Counted from the stretch's first letter, positions 1 to 8,593 are shown. The stretch: 41,852 bases of DNA from an uncultured Clostridia bacterium (GCA_947588875.1 CANPZK010000004.1:1-41852); one strand, 5' to 3'. Made by a program: numbers and translations. The notes: generated from the sequence alone by a model not told the origin.

Positions 1-390
1 AAGCGAATTGGGGATGGCGCAGCGGTCAAAAATCGCCGGCGCTCCAAGCCGAAGCGATTTTTGGGTACCGCAAGAGGGAACGCGAAGCTCCCCCTAAATA
101 AACTATAATATTAACCAGCAGTCGGAGCTGCTGCCAAGCAGCGACGACTGCGGTCGGCGGGGTGCAAGTCGGCGTGGCTGCGGTCGGCGAGTGCGGGAGT
201 ACTGCCGCCGCTTCAAAGCAAATATACTCTATAAAGAATTGCAGGGCCGAGATTATCGACCCTGTAATCCTTTTATTGGGAATTCCATGTTGGAGACGTA
301 CGCAAATAATACTTTTTTAAACTCTTTTATATTATTATACACCGTACTCCTGCATTTTGCAAGCAATTTTGCATTATTTTTCAAAACACA
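1..390. other. Non-coding, hairpin-rich left edge
   Basis: No convincing gene is visible in these bases. A hairpin with arms AAAAATCGC (28-36) and GCGATTTTT (54-62) has A/T tails on both sides and could terminate transcription in either direction. A second hairpin spans 119-150: outer arms CAGTCG/CGACTG, inner arms GCTGCT/AGCAGC. A third spans about 242-265, with arms CAGGGCCGA/TCGACCCTG. CTGCGGTCGGCG occurs twice in direct orientation, near 149 and 179. The region may be the end of a structured element cut by the window edge. An open frame at 191-430 has no ribosome site and no recognisable protein. Confidence 0.4.
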
Positions 391-391
391 C

Positions 392-420
392 AAAAAAAGA
401 AGCGTACTTTATCTGTACGC
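392..420 (-). terminator. Intrinsic terminator after the small RHH gene
   Basis: Read on the minus strand, GCGTAC and GTACGC arms (402-420) with a 7-nt loop are followed by TTCTTTTTTT. It lies 27 bp beyond the stop codon of the gene ending at 447. Confidence 0.7.
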
Positions 421-446
421 CGTCTTGTAATGACGCTCTTAAATTT

Positions 447-611
447 TTATTCTTCCTTTGGCAAATCGTTCAAAGCGTATTCGCAGCACTGAATAACAAG
501 CTGATTAAATGAGATGTCCTTTCCTGCGGCAAGCTTTTCGAGCTTCTCAATCAGTTCATTCGGCATTCTTATTGTCTTGTTTGACGATTCAGGCTTTTTG
601 ATTATAAACAT
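447..611 (-). CDS. Small ribbon-helix-helix (Arc/CopG-like) protein
   Basis: A 54-residue protein that starts MFIIKKPESSNKTIRMPNEL. It has the ribbon-helix-helix pattern: a short basic beta strand (KTIRMP, about residues 12-17), helix 1 (ELIEKLEKLAAGKD) and helix 2 (SFNQLVIQCCEYALNDL). Such proteins usually bind DNA as dimers and often act as antitoxins or plasmid/phage repressors, but no toxin gene adjoins this one, so its target is unknown. The ATG at 609-611 is preceded by GGGGGTG at suitable spacing, and TATAAT (642-647, minus) lies about 30 nt upstream. It stands alone between two terminators. Confidence 0.75.
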   Translation of the reverse strand: MFIIKKPESSNKTIRMPNELIEKLEKLAAGKDISFNQLVIQCCEYALNDLPKEE

Positions 612-776
612 TTTTGCACCCCCATTACATTTACAATTTTAATTATAAAACCGAAAGATATAAATAAGCAAAATAGCAATATAAAATAAGTTGCATAAAA
701 TACTCATATTATTTTTGTTAAAAATATTTAAATAATAAGCATAATGATATTATCCGATTTTATTTTTAAATTATCT

Positions 777-827
777 CACAAAACAAACAAAAGCGTTCTA
801 CCTATATTAACGGTTAGAACGCCTTTT
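777..827 (-). terminator. Terminator after the U32 gene; structured gap
   Basis: The hairpin at 789-827 pairs AAAAG-CGTTCTA with TAGAACG-CCTTTT (small bulges) and on the minus strand is followed by a T-rich run (TTTGTTTGTTTTG). It lies 130 bp beyond the U32 gene stop. The G+C-rich gap 850-955 holds further short hairpins: GGGGC/GCCCC at 884-896, CGGC/GCCG at 901-917 and AGACT/AGTCT at 933-946. No coding sequence is seen from 612 to 956. Confidence 0.6.
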
Positions 828-956
828 ATGATTTATTGACTTTATTTATAAACCTGTCGCGGGCGCTGACGGCGCATTCCCGCGGGGCAAAGCCCCTGTA
901 CGGCGGCAAAATCGCCGAGGTTTTGAGCGGGCAGACTCGTAAGTCTCGCTGTGACT

Positions 957-2189
957 TTAATCCAGCTCCCTCTTTTTTCTAAGCATACTGCCCGCCGGAA
1001 TGCTGCGGCTCGTCCTCGCGGTGAGCCTTTGAAGCGGGTGCGGGGCGCTTTCGACAGGCTGTCCGTCTTCGTCGTACATCTCCTCTATCACAACGTCAAA
1101 GGGCATTCCGTCCGGAGGCAGAACATCGAGAGTGTCCCCCGTGAAAAAACGGTTGCGCTGTATTATGACCGCCGTGTTCCCGTCCGAGCCCTCGCAGGTC
1201 GCCACAAAGTCAAAGCGTCTTATATAGCCGCCGTCCGACGTATTCTGCCCCGGCTCGCCTCCGAGGTAAAAGCCCTGAGAATACTGCCGGTGGCTTATCT
1301 TGTCAAGCTCCGCTCTTATGCGCTCGTCGACCCTGTAATCCTGTCTGCATCCGCCCTCGTAAAATCCGTCTACCGCGTGGCGGTACGCGTTCGTCACGAC
1401 CGCCGTGTAATACGCCGACTTCGCCCTGCCCTCTATTTTGAGGCTCGAAACCCCGGCGGAGTACAGCTGCGGTATGTAATCAATAAGGCACATATCCTTA
1501 GAGTTATAAAGATACGTTCCGCCGTCCTTTTCCTCGACGGGGAAAAACTGTCCCTCGCGGTTCTCCTCATAAAGGCTGTACCTCCAGCGGCAGGGCTGGG
1601 CGCAGTCGCCTCTGTTTGCGTCTCTGCCGGTCATATACGCCGAGATAAGACATCTTCCCGAAAACGAAACGCACATCGCTCCGTGGACAAACACCTCTAT
1701 CTCAAGCTCCTTGGGGATATGCGCTCTTAAGTCGGCTATCTCCTCAAACGACATCTCGCGCGCGAGCACCACACGCGACGCGCCCATATTATAAAACGCG
1801 TTCGCCGCCGCGTAGTTTACTATTCCCGCCTGAGTAGAGATGTGAACGTCGACCCTCGGCGCGTATTTCTTCGCAAGCTCCAAAACGCCCATATCGGCTA
1901 TTATAAACGCGTCGACTCCGCATTCCTCACAGCCGCGCAAAAACTCCGGAAGTCTTGAAAGCTCGTCGTTTCGCGGCAGAGTGTTGCAGGTGACGTATAG
2001 CTTTGCTCCCTTTGAATGGGCGCGCCCGACCGCCTCGGCAAGCTGCTGCATATCAAAATTTTTCGGCGCGGTTCTCATTCCGAACTCCTTCCCCGCGAGA
2101 AAAACCGCGTCGGCTCCGAAATCAAGCGCCTTTTCAAGGCACTCCATATCGCCCGCCGGCGAAAGCACCTCCATTTTTTTGCTGTCCAT
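957..2189 (-). CDS. U32 family protein (TrhP/YrrO-like tRNA hydroxylation factor or peptidase)
   Basis: A 410-residue member of the U32 family (PF01136). It opens with the typical MEVLSPAGDMECLEKALDFGADAV segment (read here in two parts: MEVLSPAGDME, then CLEKALDFGADAV). It has the HGAMC motif and the Cys pair in GDCAQPCRWRY that marks the family and is thought to hold an Fe-S cluster. Some members (E. coli YegQ/TrhP, B. subtilis YrrN/YrrO) are needed for 5-hydroxyuridine formation in the tRNA wobble base; others are annotated as collagenase-like peptidases. Its place right after mltG matches the B. subtilis yrrL-yrrM-yrrN-yrrO order and favours the tRNA role, though this is inference. GGGGTG lies just before the ATG. 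Confidence 0.85.
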   Translation of the reverse strand: MDSKKMEVLSPAGDMECLEKALDFGADAVFLAGKEFGMRTAPKNFDMQQLAEAVGRAHSKGAKLYVTCNTLPRNDELSRLPEFLRGCEECGVDAFIIADMGVLELAKKYAPRVDVHISTQAGIVNYAAANAFYNMGASRVVLAREMSFEEIADLRAHIPKELEIEVFVHGAMCVSFSGRCLISAYMTGRDANRGDCAQPCRWRYSLYEENREGQFFPVEEKDGGTYLYNSKDMCLIDYIPQLYSAGVSSLKIEGRAKSAYYTAVVTNAYRHAVDGFYEGGCRQDYRVDERIRAELDKISHRQYSQGFYLGGEPGQNTSDGGYIRRFDFVATCEGSDGNTAVIIQRNRFFTGDTLDVLPPDGMPFDVVIEEMYDEDGQPVESAPHPLQRLTARTSRSIPAGSMLRKKRELD

Positions 2190-2203
2190 AATTTCACCCC
2201 GTC

Positions 2204-2236
2204 AAGCAAAATGGGGTTGCCATTGCGACAGCCCCA
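2204..2236 (-). terminator. Weak hairpin between mltG and the U32 gene
   Basis: TGGGGTTG (2212-2219) pairs with CAGCCCCA (2229-2236) with one G-U. On the minus strand it is followed by TTTTGCTTG, a short U tract, so termination would be partial. It sits in the 70-bp gap between the two genes and could lower expression of the U32 gene relative to mltG. Confidence 0.35.
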
Positions 2237-2259
2237 CTTTTTTATTTGCTATATCAATA

Positions 2260-3963
2260 TTATTCCTTGCGAAGTCCCGCCTCTATCTCGTTTGCGACCT
2301 GCTCGGCATAGGTAACGGCATAGTACGCAACTGCCGCCTCCTTGTCGGTAGCGGGCTTGTGACAGAAGAAGTAGTAGCCTGTCGAAGCCGGACGCAGGGC
2401 GGCGATTATCGCCTTTTCGCCCGGGTTGCAAATCGGTCCCGGCGGCAGACCCTTTATTTCATAAGTATCATATGTGCTTTCAAAGGCGTCTCTTATATTC
2501 TCGGGAACGTCCTCCTTTGCGGAGTACGGGTAATATACGGTTGCGTCCGATTTAAGGCGGTTTACGTCGGAATCGCCGTAAGGCGTCATACCGTCGGTCG
2601 CCTCGGTTGCAAGCCTGTTGTAGAATATTGAGGCTATGTTATACATATCGTGCTCGTCGGCCGCCTCCGCCTGAACAAGCGCCGCCATATTTATAACGTC
2701 GTCCATCGTCATTCCCTGTAACTCGGCAAGCTCGGCTATGGTCATCTCCTCGCTGTAACCCGTGAATCTCTTGGTTTCAACATAAACCTTGTTGTTAAAG
2801 TTGTCAAGGAACTTCTCTATTACGTTGTCTACGCTGTCATTGATGAAGAACGTGTATGTGTCGGGGAAGAGATAACCCTCGAGCTTATAGTAGCGCTCCT
2901 TGCTGTTCGTTATATTTTGCAGGAACTCATAGTCGCCGTCATAGTCGTCGCTGTTGCACGCCTCGAGGAACTTGTCCATGCTGCAAACTCCGTTTTCCTG
3001 GAGCTGCCGCGCTATCTCCCTTGCGGACATACCCTCTGTGAAGCGGACGGAGACGGTCTCCTTCGGACCCGAATTGTAAATCAGGAAGTTGAGTATCGCC
3101 TCATAGTCCATATCGGTATCCATCTGCCAGCTCCCCTCAAGGAACGGCTCGCCGCCCTTTGTTACGCTCGCGTACAGCTTGAAGAACAGCGGCTCCTTTA
3201 TTACGCCCTTTTCAGTCAGGATATCGGCGACCTGGTCGATAGTCGCGTTTGCGGGAATGTCAACGCTCGCCTTTTTCTTCTCCTGCTTATTTCCGAGTAT
3301 AGGATTGCCCGCCCCGTTTGTCTCGGCTGTGGTCGGAGCCGCTCCCCTGTTGATGGCAAGCATATCGTTCGTTCCCCTTATCAGGAACATTCCGAGCAGC
3401 ACCGCGACGAAAACGACCATAACGAGCCACACCATCTTGAACATACAGCCGTTTCTCTTCGCCTTTTTCTTACAGCGCTTTTTGACCATCTTTTTGTACG
3501 CCTTGAGGCTCTCCTCGTCGGCAAGATTCATCTTCTTTTTCAGCTCTTCGTCGCTGTAACTGCTTATTACGGAGTCGTCGTATTCAAATTCGTCCTGTTC
3601 GTTATCGTGCAGGTCGGCAACGTCGGTTTTATCGTACAGGGCAAACGCCGTTTCCTCCCTTTCGGGCTTGCAGCCGTCCTCATCAGGCTCGACGTATACC
3701 GGCGGAGCAAGCTTTGACTTGCCGCCTTTTTCTCCGAATTTTCGCCTTTTTTCGCCGCCCTCGACCTTGTTGTGAACCTTTTGAAGTATCTCGTCCACGC
3801 TCTCGGGCTGCACCCGCTCCGGCGGCTTGAATCCGTCCGGCTTACTGTCGCTCCCAAAGCCGAAATCGGTTATTTGCAGCTTAAAGCTCTGTACCTTCTT
3901 TTTTCTTGCGGCCGCAATCTCCTCTTCGGGAGTCAAATCTCTGCCCTTATTTTCATCACTCAT
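2260..3963 (-). CDS. mltG: Endolytic transglycosylase MltG
   Basis: A 567-residue YceG/MltG-family protein (PF02618), which cuts nascent peptidoglycan glycan chains at the membrane and is thought to set strand length. Residues 1-170 form a long, very charged cytoplasmic region with Lys clusters near 157-170. One membrane segment follows at about 174-195 (MVWLVMVVFVAVLLGMFLI). The extracellular part has LysM-like and YceG domains, the signature ALVQAEAADEHDMYNIASIF and the C-terminal LPPGPICNPGEKAI. Where relatives usually show two acidic residues (V-E-x-E), this one reads V-Q-A-E, keeping only the second; whether that affects catalysis cannot be judged here. The extended N-terminus is common in Firmicutes. 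It lies 40 bp downstream of the folate cyclo-ligase gene in the same direction. Confidence 0.93.
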   Translation of the reverse strand: MSDENKGRDLTPEEEIAAARKKKVQSFKLQITDFGFGSDSKPDGFKPPERVQPESVDEILQKVHNKVEGGEKRRKFGEKGGKSKLAPPVYVEPDEDGCKPEREETAFALYDKTDVADLHDNEQDEFEYDDSVISSYSDEELKKKMNLADEESLKAYKKMVKKRCKKKAKRNGCMFKMVWLVMVVFVAVLLGMFLIRGTNDMLAINRGAAPTTAETNGAGNPILGNKQEKKKASVDIPANATIDQVADILTEKGVIKEPLFFKLYASVTKGGEPFLEGSWQMDTDMDYEAILNFLIYNSGPKETVSVRFTEGMSAREIARQLQENGVCSMDKFLEACNSDDYDGDYEFLQNITNSKERYYKLEGYLFPDTYTFFINDSVDNVIEKFLDNFNNKVYVETKRFTGYSEEMTIAELAELQGMTMDDVINMAALVQAEAADEHDMYNIASIFYNRLATEATDGMTPYGDSDVNRLKSDATVYYPYSAKEDVPENIRDAFESTYDTYEIKGLPPGPICNPGEKAIIAALRPASTGYYFFCHKPATDKEAAVAYYAVTYAEQVANEIEAGLRKE

Positions 3964-4003
3964 TTGAATCCTCCTGACGCGCGAGTGTATTAACGCGATA
4001 TTA

Positions 4004-4579
4004 TTAAGCCCTGTAAACTCCGTTTTCGGTTATTACCATATCCACCGCTCTGTCCGTCGCCTCCGACGGCAGGGAGTCCGTCAAAAAAGCAAAGGCGCAC
4101 AGCCCCGCCGATGTGCCTTTAAAGCGCGGCAGGAACCTGTCGTAAAAGCCCTTGCCGTAACCGAGCCTCGCCCCGCCCTTGGAAAACAGCAGTCCCGGCA
4201 CAACGCAGAGGTCCCCGTCGTCCGGATCGGCAAATTTTGCGGTCGGCTTAGGCTCGTACACGCCGAAGCTGCCCAGTTCAAGGTCGTTCGCAGAGCCGAT
4301 ATAATAAAAATCCATTTCGCAATTATCCCTGCACCGAGGCAGGGCGACAGACTTTTTATCGGCGAGCGCGCGCTCCATTATGCCGAAGGTATCCGCTTCG
4401 CCGCCCTTTGAGGCGTAGAGAAAGACGGTTTTTGCATTTTTATATTCTTCAAGTGAAAAAAGCGCCTCGGCTATGAGCGCGTCGATTCTTTTTTTTTCGT
4501 CGTCGTCCGTCGAGCTTCTCAGAGCCGAATATTTTTTTCTCAAAAACGCCTTTTCGCTTTTTACGGAGTCTATTTGCAT
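4004..4579 (-). CDS. fau: 5-formyltetrahydrofolate cyclo-ligase
   Basis: A 191-residue member of the MTHFS family. It converts 5-formyl-THF to 5,10-methenyl-THF using ATP, returning stored folate to the one-carbon pool. The diagnostic VPGLLFSKGGARLGYGKGFY stretch (phosphate and folate binding) lies at about residues 128-147, and the basic N-terminal FLRKKYSALR motif is present. Length is normal for the family. The start overlaps the stop of the DJ-1 gene by 10 bp, so the two are likely translationally coupled. Its place in a run headed by thyX and tmk makes sense, as ThyX uses methylene-THF. Confidence 0.92.
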   Translation of the reverse strand: MQIDSVKSEKAFLRKKYSALRSSTDDDEKKRIDALIAEALFSLEEYKNAKTVFLYASKGGEADTFGIMERALADKKSVALPRCRDNCEMDFYYIGSANDLELGSFGVYEPKPTAKFADPDDGDLCVVPGLLFSKGGARLGYGKGFYDRFLPRFKGTSAGLCAFAFLTDSLPSEATDRAVDMVITENGVYRA

Positions 4580-5112
4580 TGAAGAGCCGCTCTTGTTTTA
4601 TTGCTTATTTCGCTTCCGGCTAAAAGAGTCGCAACGGCTAATCCGAATTCTATTGCCGCGCCCGCGCCCTTGCCCGTGACTATTTTTCCGTCGGTAACGG
4701 CAAGCTCGTCCTGAACGATAGCCGCGCCGTCAAGCTCGCTTTCAAATCCCGGGAAGCAGGTGACTCTCCTGCCCTTTAAAACGCCCATATGGCCGAGTAT
4801 CGACGGAGCGGCGCATATGGCGCATACGGGCAGGTCGTTGTCCGCGCAGTATTTTACGCACGCCTTTACTATCGGCGATTTTTCGAGATTCAGCGTTCCC
4901 GGCATTCCTCCGGGGAGTATAACAGCCTCGCAGTCGTCCGTTGTTATCTCGCTTTCCGTCATATCGGCAATTACCGTTATGCCGTGCGAGCCTGTTATTT
5001 CCTTTCCGCCGACTCCGACGGTCTTTACCTCGACCTCGCAGCGGCGGAGAATATCGACCGGCGCGAGCGCCTCGGTTTCCTCAAAGCCGTCGGCAAGAAA
5101 TACATATACCAT
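4570..5112 (-). CDS. DJ-1/PfpI family protein (YajL-like)
   Basis: A 180-residue DJ-1 superfamily protein. It shows the conserved early Glu in LADGFEETEALAPVDILRR, the ILPGGMPGT oxyanion loop and the nucleophile elbow AICAAPSILG with the reactive Cys. Relatives act as glyoxalases, deglycases or chaperones that limit damage by methylglyoxal; the exact activity of this one cannot be read from sequence. It overlaps the following folate gene by 10 bp and follows the GNAT gene by 12 bp, so it is part of the thyX-headed operon. Confidence 0.87.
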   Translation of the reverse strand: MVYVFLADGFEETEALAPVDILRRCEVEVKTVGVGGKEITGSHGITVIADMTESEITTDDCEAVILPGGMPGTLNLEKSPIVKACVKYCADNDLPVCAICAAPSILGHMGVLKGRRVTCFPGFESELDGAAIVQDELAVTDGKIVTGKGAGAAIEFGLAVATLLAGSEISNKTRAALQCK

Positions 5113-5124
5113 TTGCTTTACCTC

Positions 5125-5982
5125 CTAATCCAAGCCCAGTCCGAGATACGGCGCGGCGGGCTCGTCCTCTGTAAAATTATTTCCGTTCAGCGGCAGTATC
5201 ATACCGGCGGGCTTTGCTTTTCCGGCGTGAACCGTCTGCGGACACCGCACGGTCAGCCTGTCTGCTCCGAGGCTTGAAGCCGCCCCGAGCAAAATTGCGG
5301 CGGCGCGCTCCGGCTTGCAGATCAGCTCCTCGACAAACACCCTGCCGTCGTCGGAGCTGTACAGCGCGTAACCGTCGCCGCAGCCGAGTATGCCGCCCCC
5401 GTAAATTTCACACAGCGCGGCGCAGTCGGCAATATGCTTTTCGTCCCAGCACACACTACCCCTTATAGCCTTACATATATTAAACCTTAAAAGCGAGCAT
5501 ATGTCAAATGAAATTTTTGTTAAGCGGCTCGCCTTTAGTCCTTTGCCGTCAATTTCGTCGGGTATGAAGTCGAAATACGTCGAATAAAAGTATTTTTTGT
5601 AGCCCAGCCCCGCGTAATAATCGTACAATCCGCCGCTCGCGGGGAGCAGCACGGAGTATTGGTCCCCGCTTTTTTCCGCCGCGCAATTTGAATATTTTAT
5701 CAGCCCGCTCATAATCCCGCGCCCGCGGAATTTTTTCCTTGTTCCCGCACCCATCAGATAGTGCGCCCTTGCCGTTTTTCCGTCTCCGAGCGCCAGCCCG
5801 CACGGCAGAAGATACAGCGCCGACGAGATCTCGCCGCCGCACCTCGCCGCGAACGCGTATTCGGGCTTCAGCATATTTTTAAAAATATATTCCGCCGCCT
5901 TAACGTCCTCGTCGAAGCACTCAAGGTAGAGCGACTTAAGCTCCGCCATATCCGCCTCGGTCGGGCGGAAGTATTCAGCCAT
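5125..5982 (-). CDS. GNAT family N-acetyltransferase (Eis-like N-domain)
   Basis: About 285 residues. The N-terminal half has a GNAT fold: the acetyl-CoA loop reads GAGTRKKFRGRGIMSGLI (R-x-x-G-x-G pattern), followed by LLPASGGLYDYYAGLGYKK, as in Eis/COG4552-type acetyltransferases. The C-terminal half is divergent. The substrate is unknown. I chose the ATG at 5982 rather than an upstream TTG at 5997 because GGGTGAG sits just before it. The start overlaps the stop of the DUF2156 gene by 8 bp. The pairing of two GNAT-fold proteins, this one and the DUF2156 protein, suggests related substrates. Confidence 0.83.
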   Translation of the reverse strand: MAEYFRPTEADMAELKSLYLECFDEDVKAAEYIFKNMLKPEYAFAARCGGEISSALYLLPCGLALGDGKTARAHYLMGAGTRKKFRGRGIMSGLIKYSNCAAEKSGDQYSVLLPASGGLYDYYAGLGYKKYFYSTYFDFIPDEIDGKGLKASRLTKISFDICSLLRFNICKAIRGSVCWDEKHIADCAALCEIYGGGILGCGDGYALYSSDDGRVFVEELICKPERAAAILLGAASSLGADRLTVRCPQTVHAGKAKPAGMILPLNGNNFTEDEPAAPYLGLGLD

Positions 5983-6892
5983 TGCGCTCACCCACAAGCT
6001 GTTCGAGCAGTATCGTCGGCTTATACGAGAGCTTAGACCGCCTCAGCCCCTCTATGCCCATATCCTCCTCGCGGTTGATATATTTATATTCGCCGAGGCT
6101 TTTCGCAAAGCAATAGTTTATCGCGACGTACAAGCCCTCGTAGCCGTCGAGCGCCTTCTCAAAGTGAGTTACAAACGCGTCGCGGCTTATCTCCTCGCCC
6201 ATCGTCATCGCGACCGGCTTGCCGTCGATTCTTATTATCGCTCCCTTAAAGCCGAGCCGCTCGTAGTTTTCTATGCTCTTGCGTATCGCGCAGCTTTCGG
6301 AGCTTATGCTGTCGTCCCCGCCGTCCTCGCCGCCGTCGCCGTTTGCGCTCCTGCACCACTGCTCTGCAACGGCGAGAGCCTCGTATTTATTGCTCTCGTC
6401 TATCATTTCAAACTCATATTCATACAACGATTTGAAGCGGTTCAGGTGGTTGCGCTTCGAGTGCAGATTTCTGCCCGCGAGCGTCGCGAGCTTCTCCGTT
6501 TCGTATATATACTCCGCGTAGTCGCGGTTCGGCGTGAACGTAAACTCACCGCCGTATATCTCGTTTATAAAGTCCGCCTGACGGCTCGTCAGTCCGCCCC
6601 AGACGAGCGGGATCCCGTTTTGAGCCGCATATTCCTCGATTGCTTTTACCGCTCTCACCTTATCGCCGGTTCCGTACGGGAACGTAAAGCTCGCCCTGCC
6701 GTCGCCGTTAAAGTATCCCTTCAGTATGAAGTCCTCGAATCGGCATATTTTTGTGCCGTAGTATTCGCCCCAGAGATAGCACGGGCCGAATGAACATTCA
6801 AGCTCCAGCCTCGGCTCCTCCCTGTTCGCCTTTTCCGCTATTTCTCTGTACCATTCAATATCTTCAAGCCTTGCTTTTTTAAATTCAAGCAT
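5975..6892 (-). CDS. DUF2156 (phosphatidylglycerol lysyltransferase C-terminal-like) protein
   Basis: A 305-residue soluble protein of the DUF2156/LPG_synthase_C group (PF09924), a double-GNAT fold shared with the catalytic part of MprF. Visible landmarks are FTFPYGTGDKVRAVKAIEEY, the LHSKRNHLNRF segment typical of the family, and a C-terminal VAINYCFAKSL plus YINREEDMGIEGLRRSKLSY. No membrane segments are present, so it is not a full MprF. It may use an aminoacyl-tRNA or acyl-CoA donor, but the substrate is unknown. The start at 6892 is chosen because GGAGAGG lies 5 nt before it, unlike the upstream candidate at 6913. Its end overlaps the GNAT gene. Confidence 0.83.
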   Translation of the reverse strand: MLEFKKARLEDIEWYREIAEKANREEPRLELECSFGPCYLWGEYYGTKICRFEDFILKGYFNGDGRASFTFPYGTGDKVRAVKAIEEYAAQNGIPLVWGGLTSRQADFINEIYGGEFTFTPNRDYAEYIYETEKLATLAGRNLHSKRNHLNRFKSLYEYEFEMIDESNKYEALAVAEQWCRSANGDGGEDGGDDSISSESCAIRKSIENYERLGFKGAIIRIDGKPVAMTMGEEISRDAFVTHFEKALDGYEGLYVAINYCFAKSLGEYKYINREEDMGIEGLRRSKLSYKPTILLEQLVGERNG

Positions 6893-6977
6893 AAACGCCT
6901 CTCCGCTTTTCAAGCTGTTTTGTATTTTCCGTCGCCGCTCTCAATTTATATGCCCTCTCCGCATTTCCGCAAAAGCT

Positions 6978-7646
6978 CTATATCCCGAGCTTTTCACCGA
7001 CGGTTTTTATTATTTCCACGGAAATATCCTCAATGTCCCGCAGTCGTCCGTCCTTAACGCAGGAGATAACGTGCCAGCCGCATTTTTCAGCCGCATATGC
7101 CGCGCTTCTTCCGCAAGCCGCAAGGTATGACAAATTTCGCTCGTGAATGTCCTTTTTTCCCTCGTCGCCGTCATATCTTTCGCTTATGAGCCTTTGCGAT
7201 ATTTCGGTCGGCACGTCAAGGTATATAACGAGGTCCGGTCTTGGCGACCCGAGCCTTTTATACTCGAGGTCCTCAAGCCACGAAAGGTATTCCTCCCATT
7301 CCTCCTCGCTGACCTTGGTCATCTGATAGACCGCGTTGGAGGTCACATATCTGTCGCAGAGTATATAGGCTCCGTTATTGTAATCACAGCGCCAATCGCG
7401 CATAAATGACGCGCAGCGGTCGGCGGCATAGAAAACTGCGGCGGCATATCCGTTCACGTCATCGGGCGCGGTTCCGAACTCGCCGTTTAAATACATCTTG
7501 ACCAAAGAGGACGAGGGGCTGTTGTAATCGGGAAAGGAAACCGTCCGCGTATTGTATCCCTTTTTTATGAGGCTTTCATACAGAAGCTTTGTCTGGGTCG
7601 CCTTTCCGCTTCCGTCGAGTCCCTCTATGACTATTATTTTACCCAT
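6978..7646 (-). CDS. tmk: Thymidylate kinase
   Basis: A 222-residue P-loop kinase that phosphorylates dTMP to dTDP, the step after ThyX. The Walker A motif EGLDGSGKATQT is at residues 8-19, the substrate-binding Arg is in the CDRYVTSNAVYQ stretch, and SPRPDLVIYLDVP is the conserved core strand. The divergent LID region (ISERYDGDEGKKDIHERN) is typical of clostridial relatives. The ATG at 7646 gives the usual MGKIIVIEG N-terminus with AGGGA 9 nt upstream, better than the ATG at 7655. It overlaps the end of thyX by 8 bp, so the two dTTP-synthesis genes are coupled. Confidence 0.93.
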   Translation of the reverse strand: MGKIIVIEGLDGSGKATQTKLLYESLIKKGYNTRTVSFPDYNSPSSSLVKMYLNGEFGTAPDDVNGYAAAVFYAADRCASFMRDWRCDYNNGAYILCDRYVTSNAVYQMTKVSEEEWEEYLSWLEDLEYKRLGSPRPDLVIYLDVPTEISQRLISERYDGDEGKKDIHERNLSYLAACGRSAAYAAEKCGWHVISCVKDGRLRDIEDISVEIIKTVGEKLGI

Positions 7647-8457
7647 TATTTTCATTCCCTAAATTAAGAAAGTATTCGCGCATCTGCGCGGGTTTTCCGC
7701 AGCTCATATTCCCCTCGGGGCATTTGCCGCTCATGCACGAGGGCCCGCTGTTTTTAAACAAGGACGGCGCCGCCTCCTTGCAGAGCCTTAGCATTTTTAC
7801 GGCGACCTCTCTTATCTCCCACTGCGCCCTGTTGCAGCAGCGGTGTGCGAAGAAATTCCACAGCGAGCGCGTGTTCATCGTCACCACTATTGCGGTGGTG
7901 CAGGCGTTCGGCAGTATAAACCTTGCGTCCTCGTTCGCCTTCTTTATTGCCGCGCTGTAAGCCGCCTTATCGCGCCTTTTAAATTCATCAAGCACGCTCG
8001 CGTTATCGCCGTCAAGCTCCGGCACGGCTTCGCGCGCCGTCTTTGCGGCGAGGCTGTCCCTTATTTTCGCGTACGCCTCTCTCTGCCTAGCTATTACCCT
8101 TTCATATTCCTCGTACGCCTCGGGGCACTGCTCTATCGCCGGCGGCGTTACGAAGTCAAAGCTATTGCCGTCCACATATCTCTGCGACTGCTGGCTGTAA
8201 GAGGCTATTCTGTGGCGGACAAGCTGGTGCGAGCAGGCTCTTGATATACCCTCTATGGCGAAGGTAAAGCTCGCGTGCTCCACGGGGCTTGCGTGGCCTA
8301 TTTCCGCCAGCATATTAACGAACGATTCGGTTTTTTCCGGGGTCAGTCCCGAGCGTATTTCATCTATCCCGACCGGAGAATAGCACAGCTTAGCCGCCGC
8401 CGCGACGACCTGCTCCGGCTCGGGCGTGTATGCTATCAGGTTTACTTTTATCGCCAT
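7639..8457 (-). CDS. thyX: FAD-dependent thymidylate synthase ThyX
   Basis: A 272-residue flavoprotein that methylates dUMP to dTMP with methylene-THF and NAD(P)H, leaving THF rather than dihydrofolate. The ThyX signature R-H-R-x7-S is seen in RHRIASYSQQSQRY, and the substrate segment near TTAIVVTMNTRSLWNFFAHRC is also present. A C-terminal Cys-containing tail (SCMSGKCPEGNMSCGKP) is common in clostridial ThyX proteins. It is the first gene of the long minus-strand run and sits behind a strong promoter. AGGAAGG upstream serves as ribosome site. Confidence 0.96.
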   Translation of the reverse strand: MAIKVNLIAYTPEPEQVVAAAAKLCYSPVGIDEIRSGLTPEKTESFVNMLAEIGHASPVEHASFTFAIEGISRACSHQLVRHRIASYSQQSQRYVDGNSFDFVTPPAIEQCPEAYEEYERVIARQREAYAKIRDSLAAKTAREAVPELDGDNASVLDEFKRRDKAAYSAAIKKANEDARFILPNACTTAIVVTMNTRSLWNFFAHRCCNRAQWEIREVAVKMLRLCKEAAPSLFKNSGPSCMSGKCPEGNMSCGKPAQMREYFLNLGNENNG

Positions 8458-8507
8458 AAAGCACAGCCTTCCTCTCTGTTTTTACATATAAATCCGTATT
8501 CTCCGTA

Positions 8508-8536
8508 ATTATAGCATAATGAGATATTTTTTTCAA
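8508..8536 (-). promoter_or_regulatory. Sigma-A-type promoter for the thyX operon
   Basis: On the minus strand: TTGAAA (8531-8536), 17-bp spacer, TATAAT (8508-8513). It is about 50 bp upstream of the thyX start and just past the terminator of the preceding unit. Confidence 0.75.
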
Positions 8537-8542
8537 ATAACA

Positions 8543-8580
8543 GGCGCAAAAATATCCCCGTTTTGCTCATGACGGGGATA
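8543..8580 (-). terminator. Intrinsic terminator ending the lytR transcript
   Basis: Arms TATCCCCGT (8553-8561) and ACGGGGATA (8572-8580), followed on the minus strand by ATTTTTGCG. It lies beyond repeat R1, so R1 would be transcribed in the 3' untranslated region of the LCP gene. Confidence 0.75.
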
Positions 8581-8593
8581 GCGTATTAATATT

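Noticed and set aside
191..430. Open frame of 79 codons on the plus strand
   Set aside because: No ribosome site, crosses a hairpin and a clear minus-strand terminator, and the product resembles nothing.
951..1730. Long plus-strand frame opposite the U32 gene
   Set aside because: Antisense shadow of a well-recognised protein; high G+C third positions keep the opposite strand open. The same applies to the long plus-strand frames opposite mltG, MurF, PyrG and CarB.
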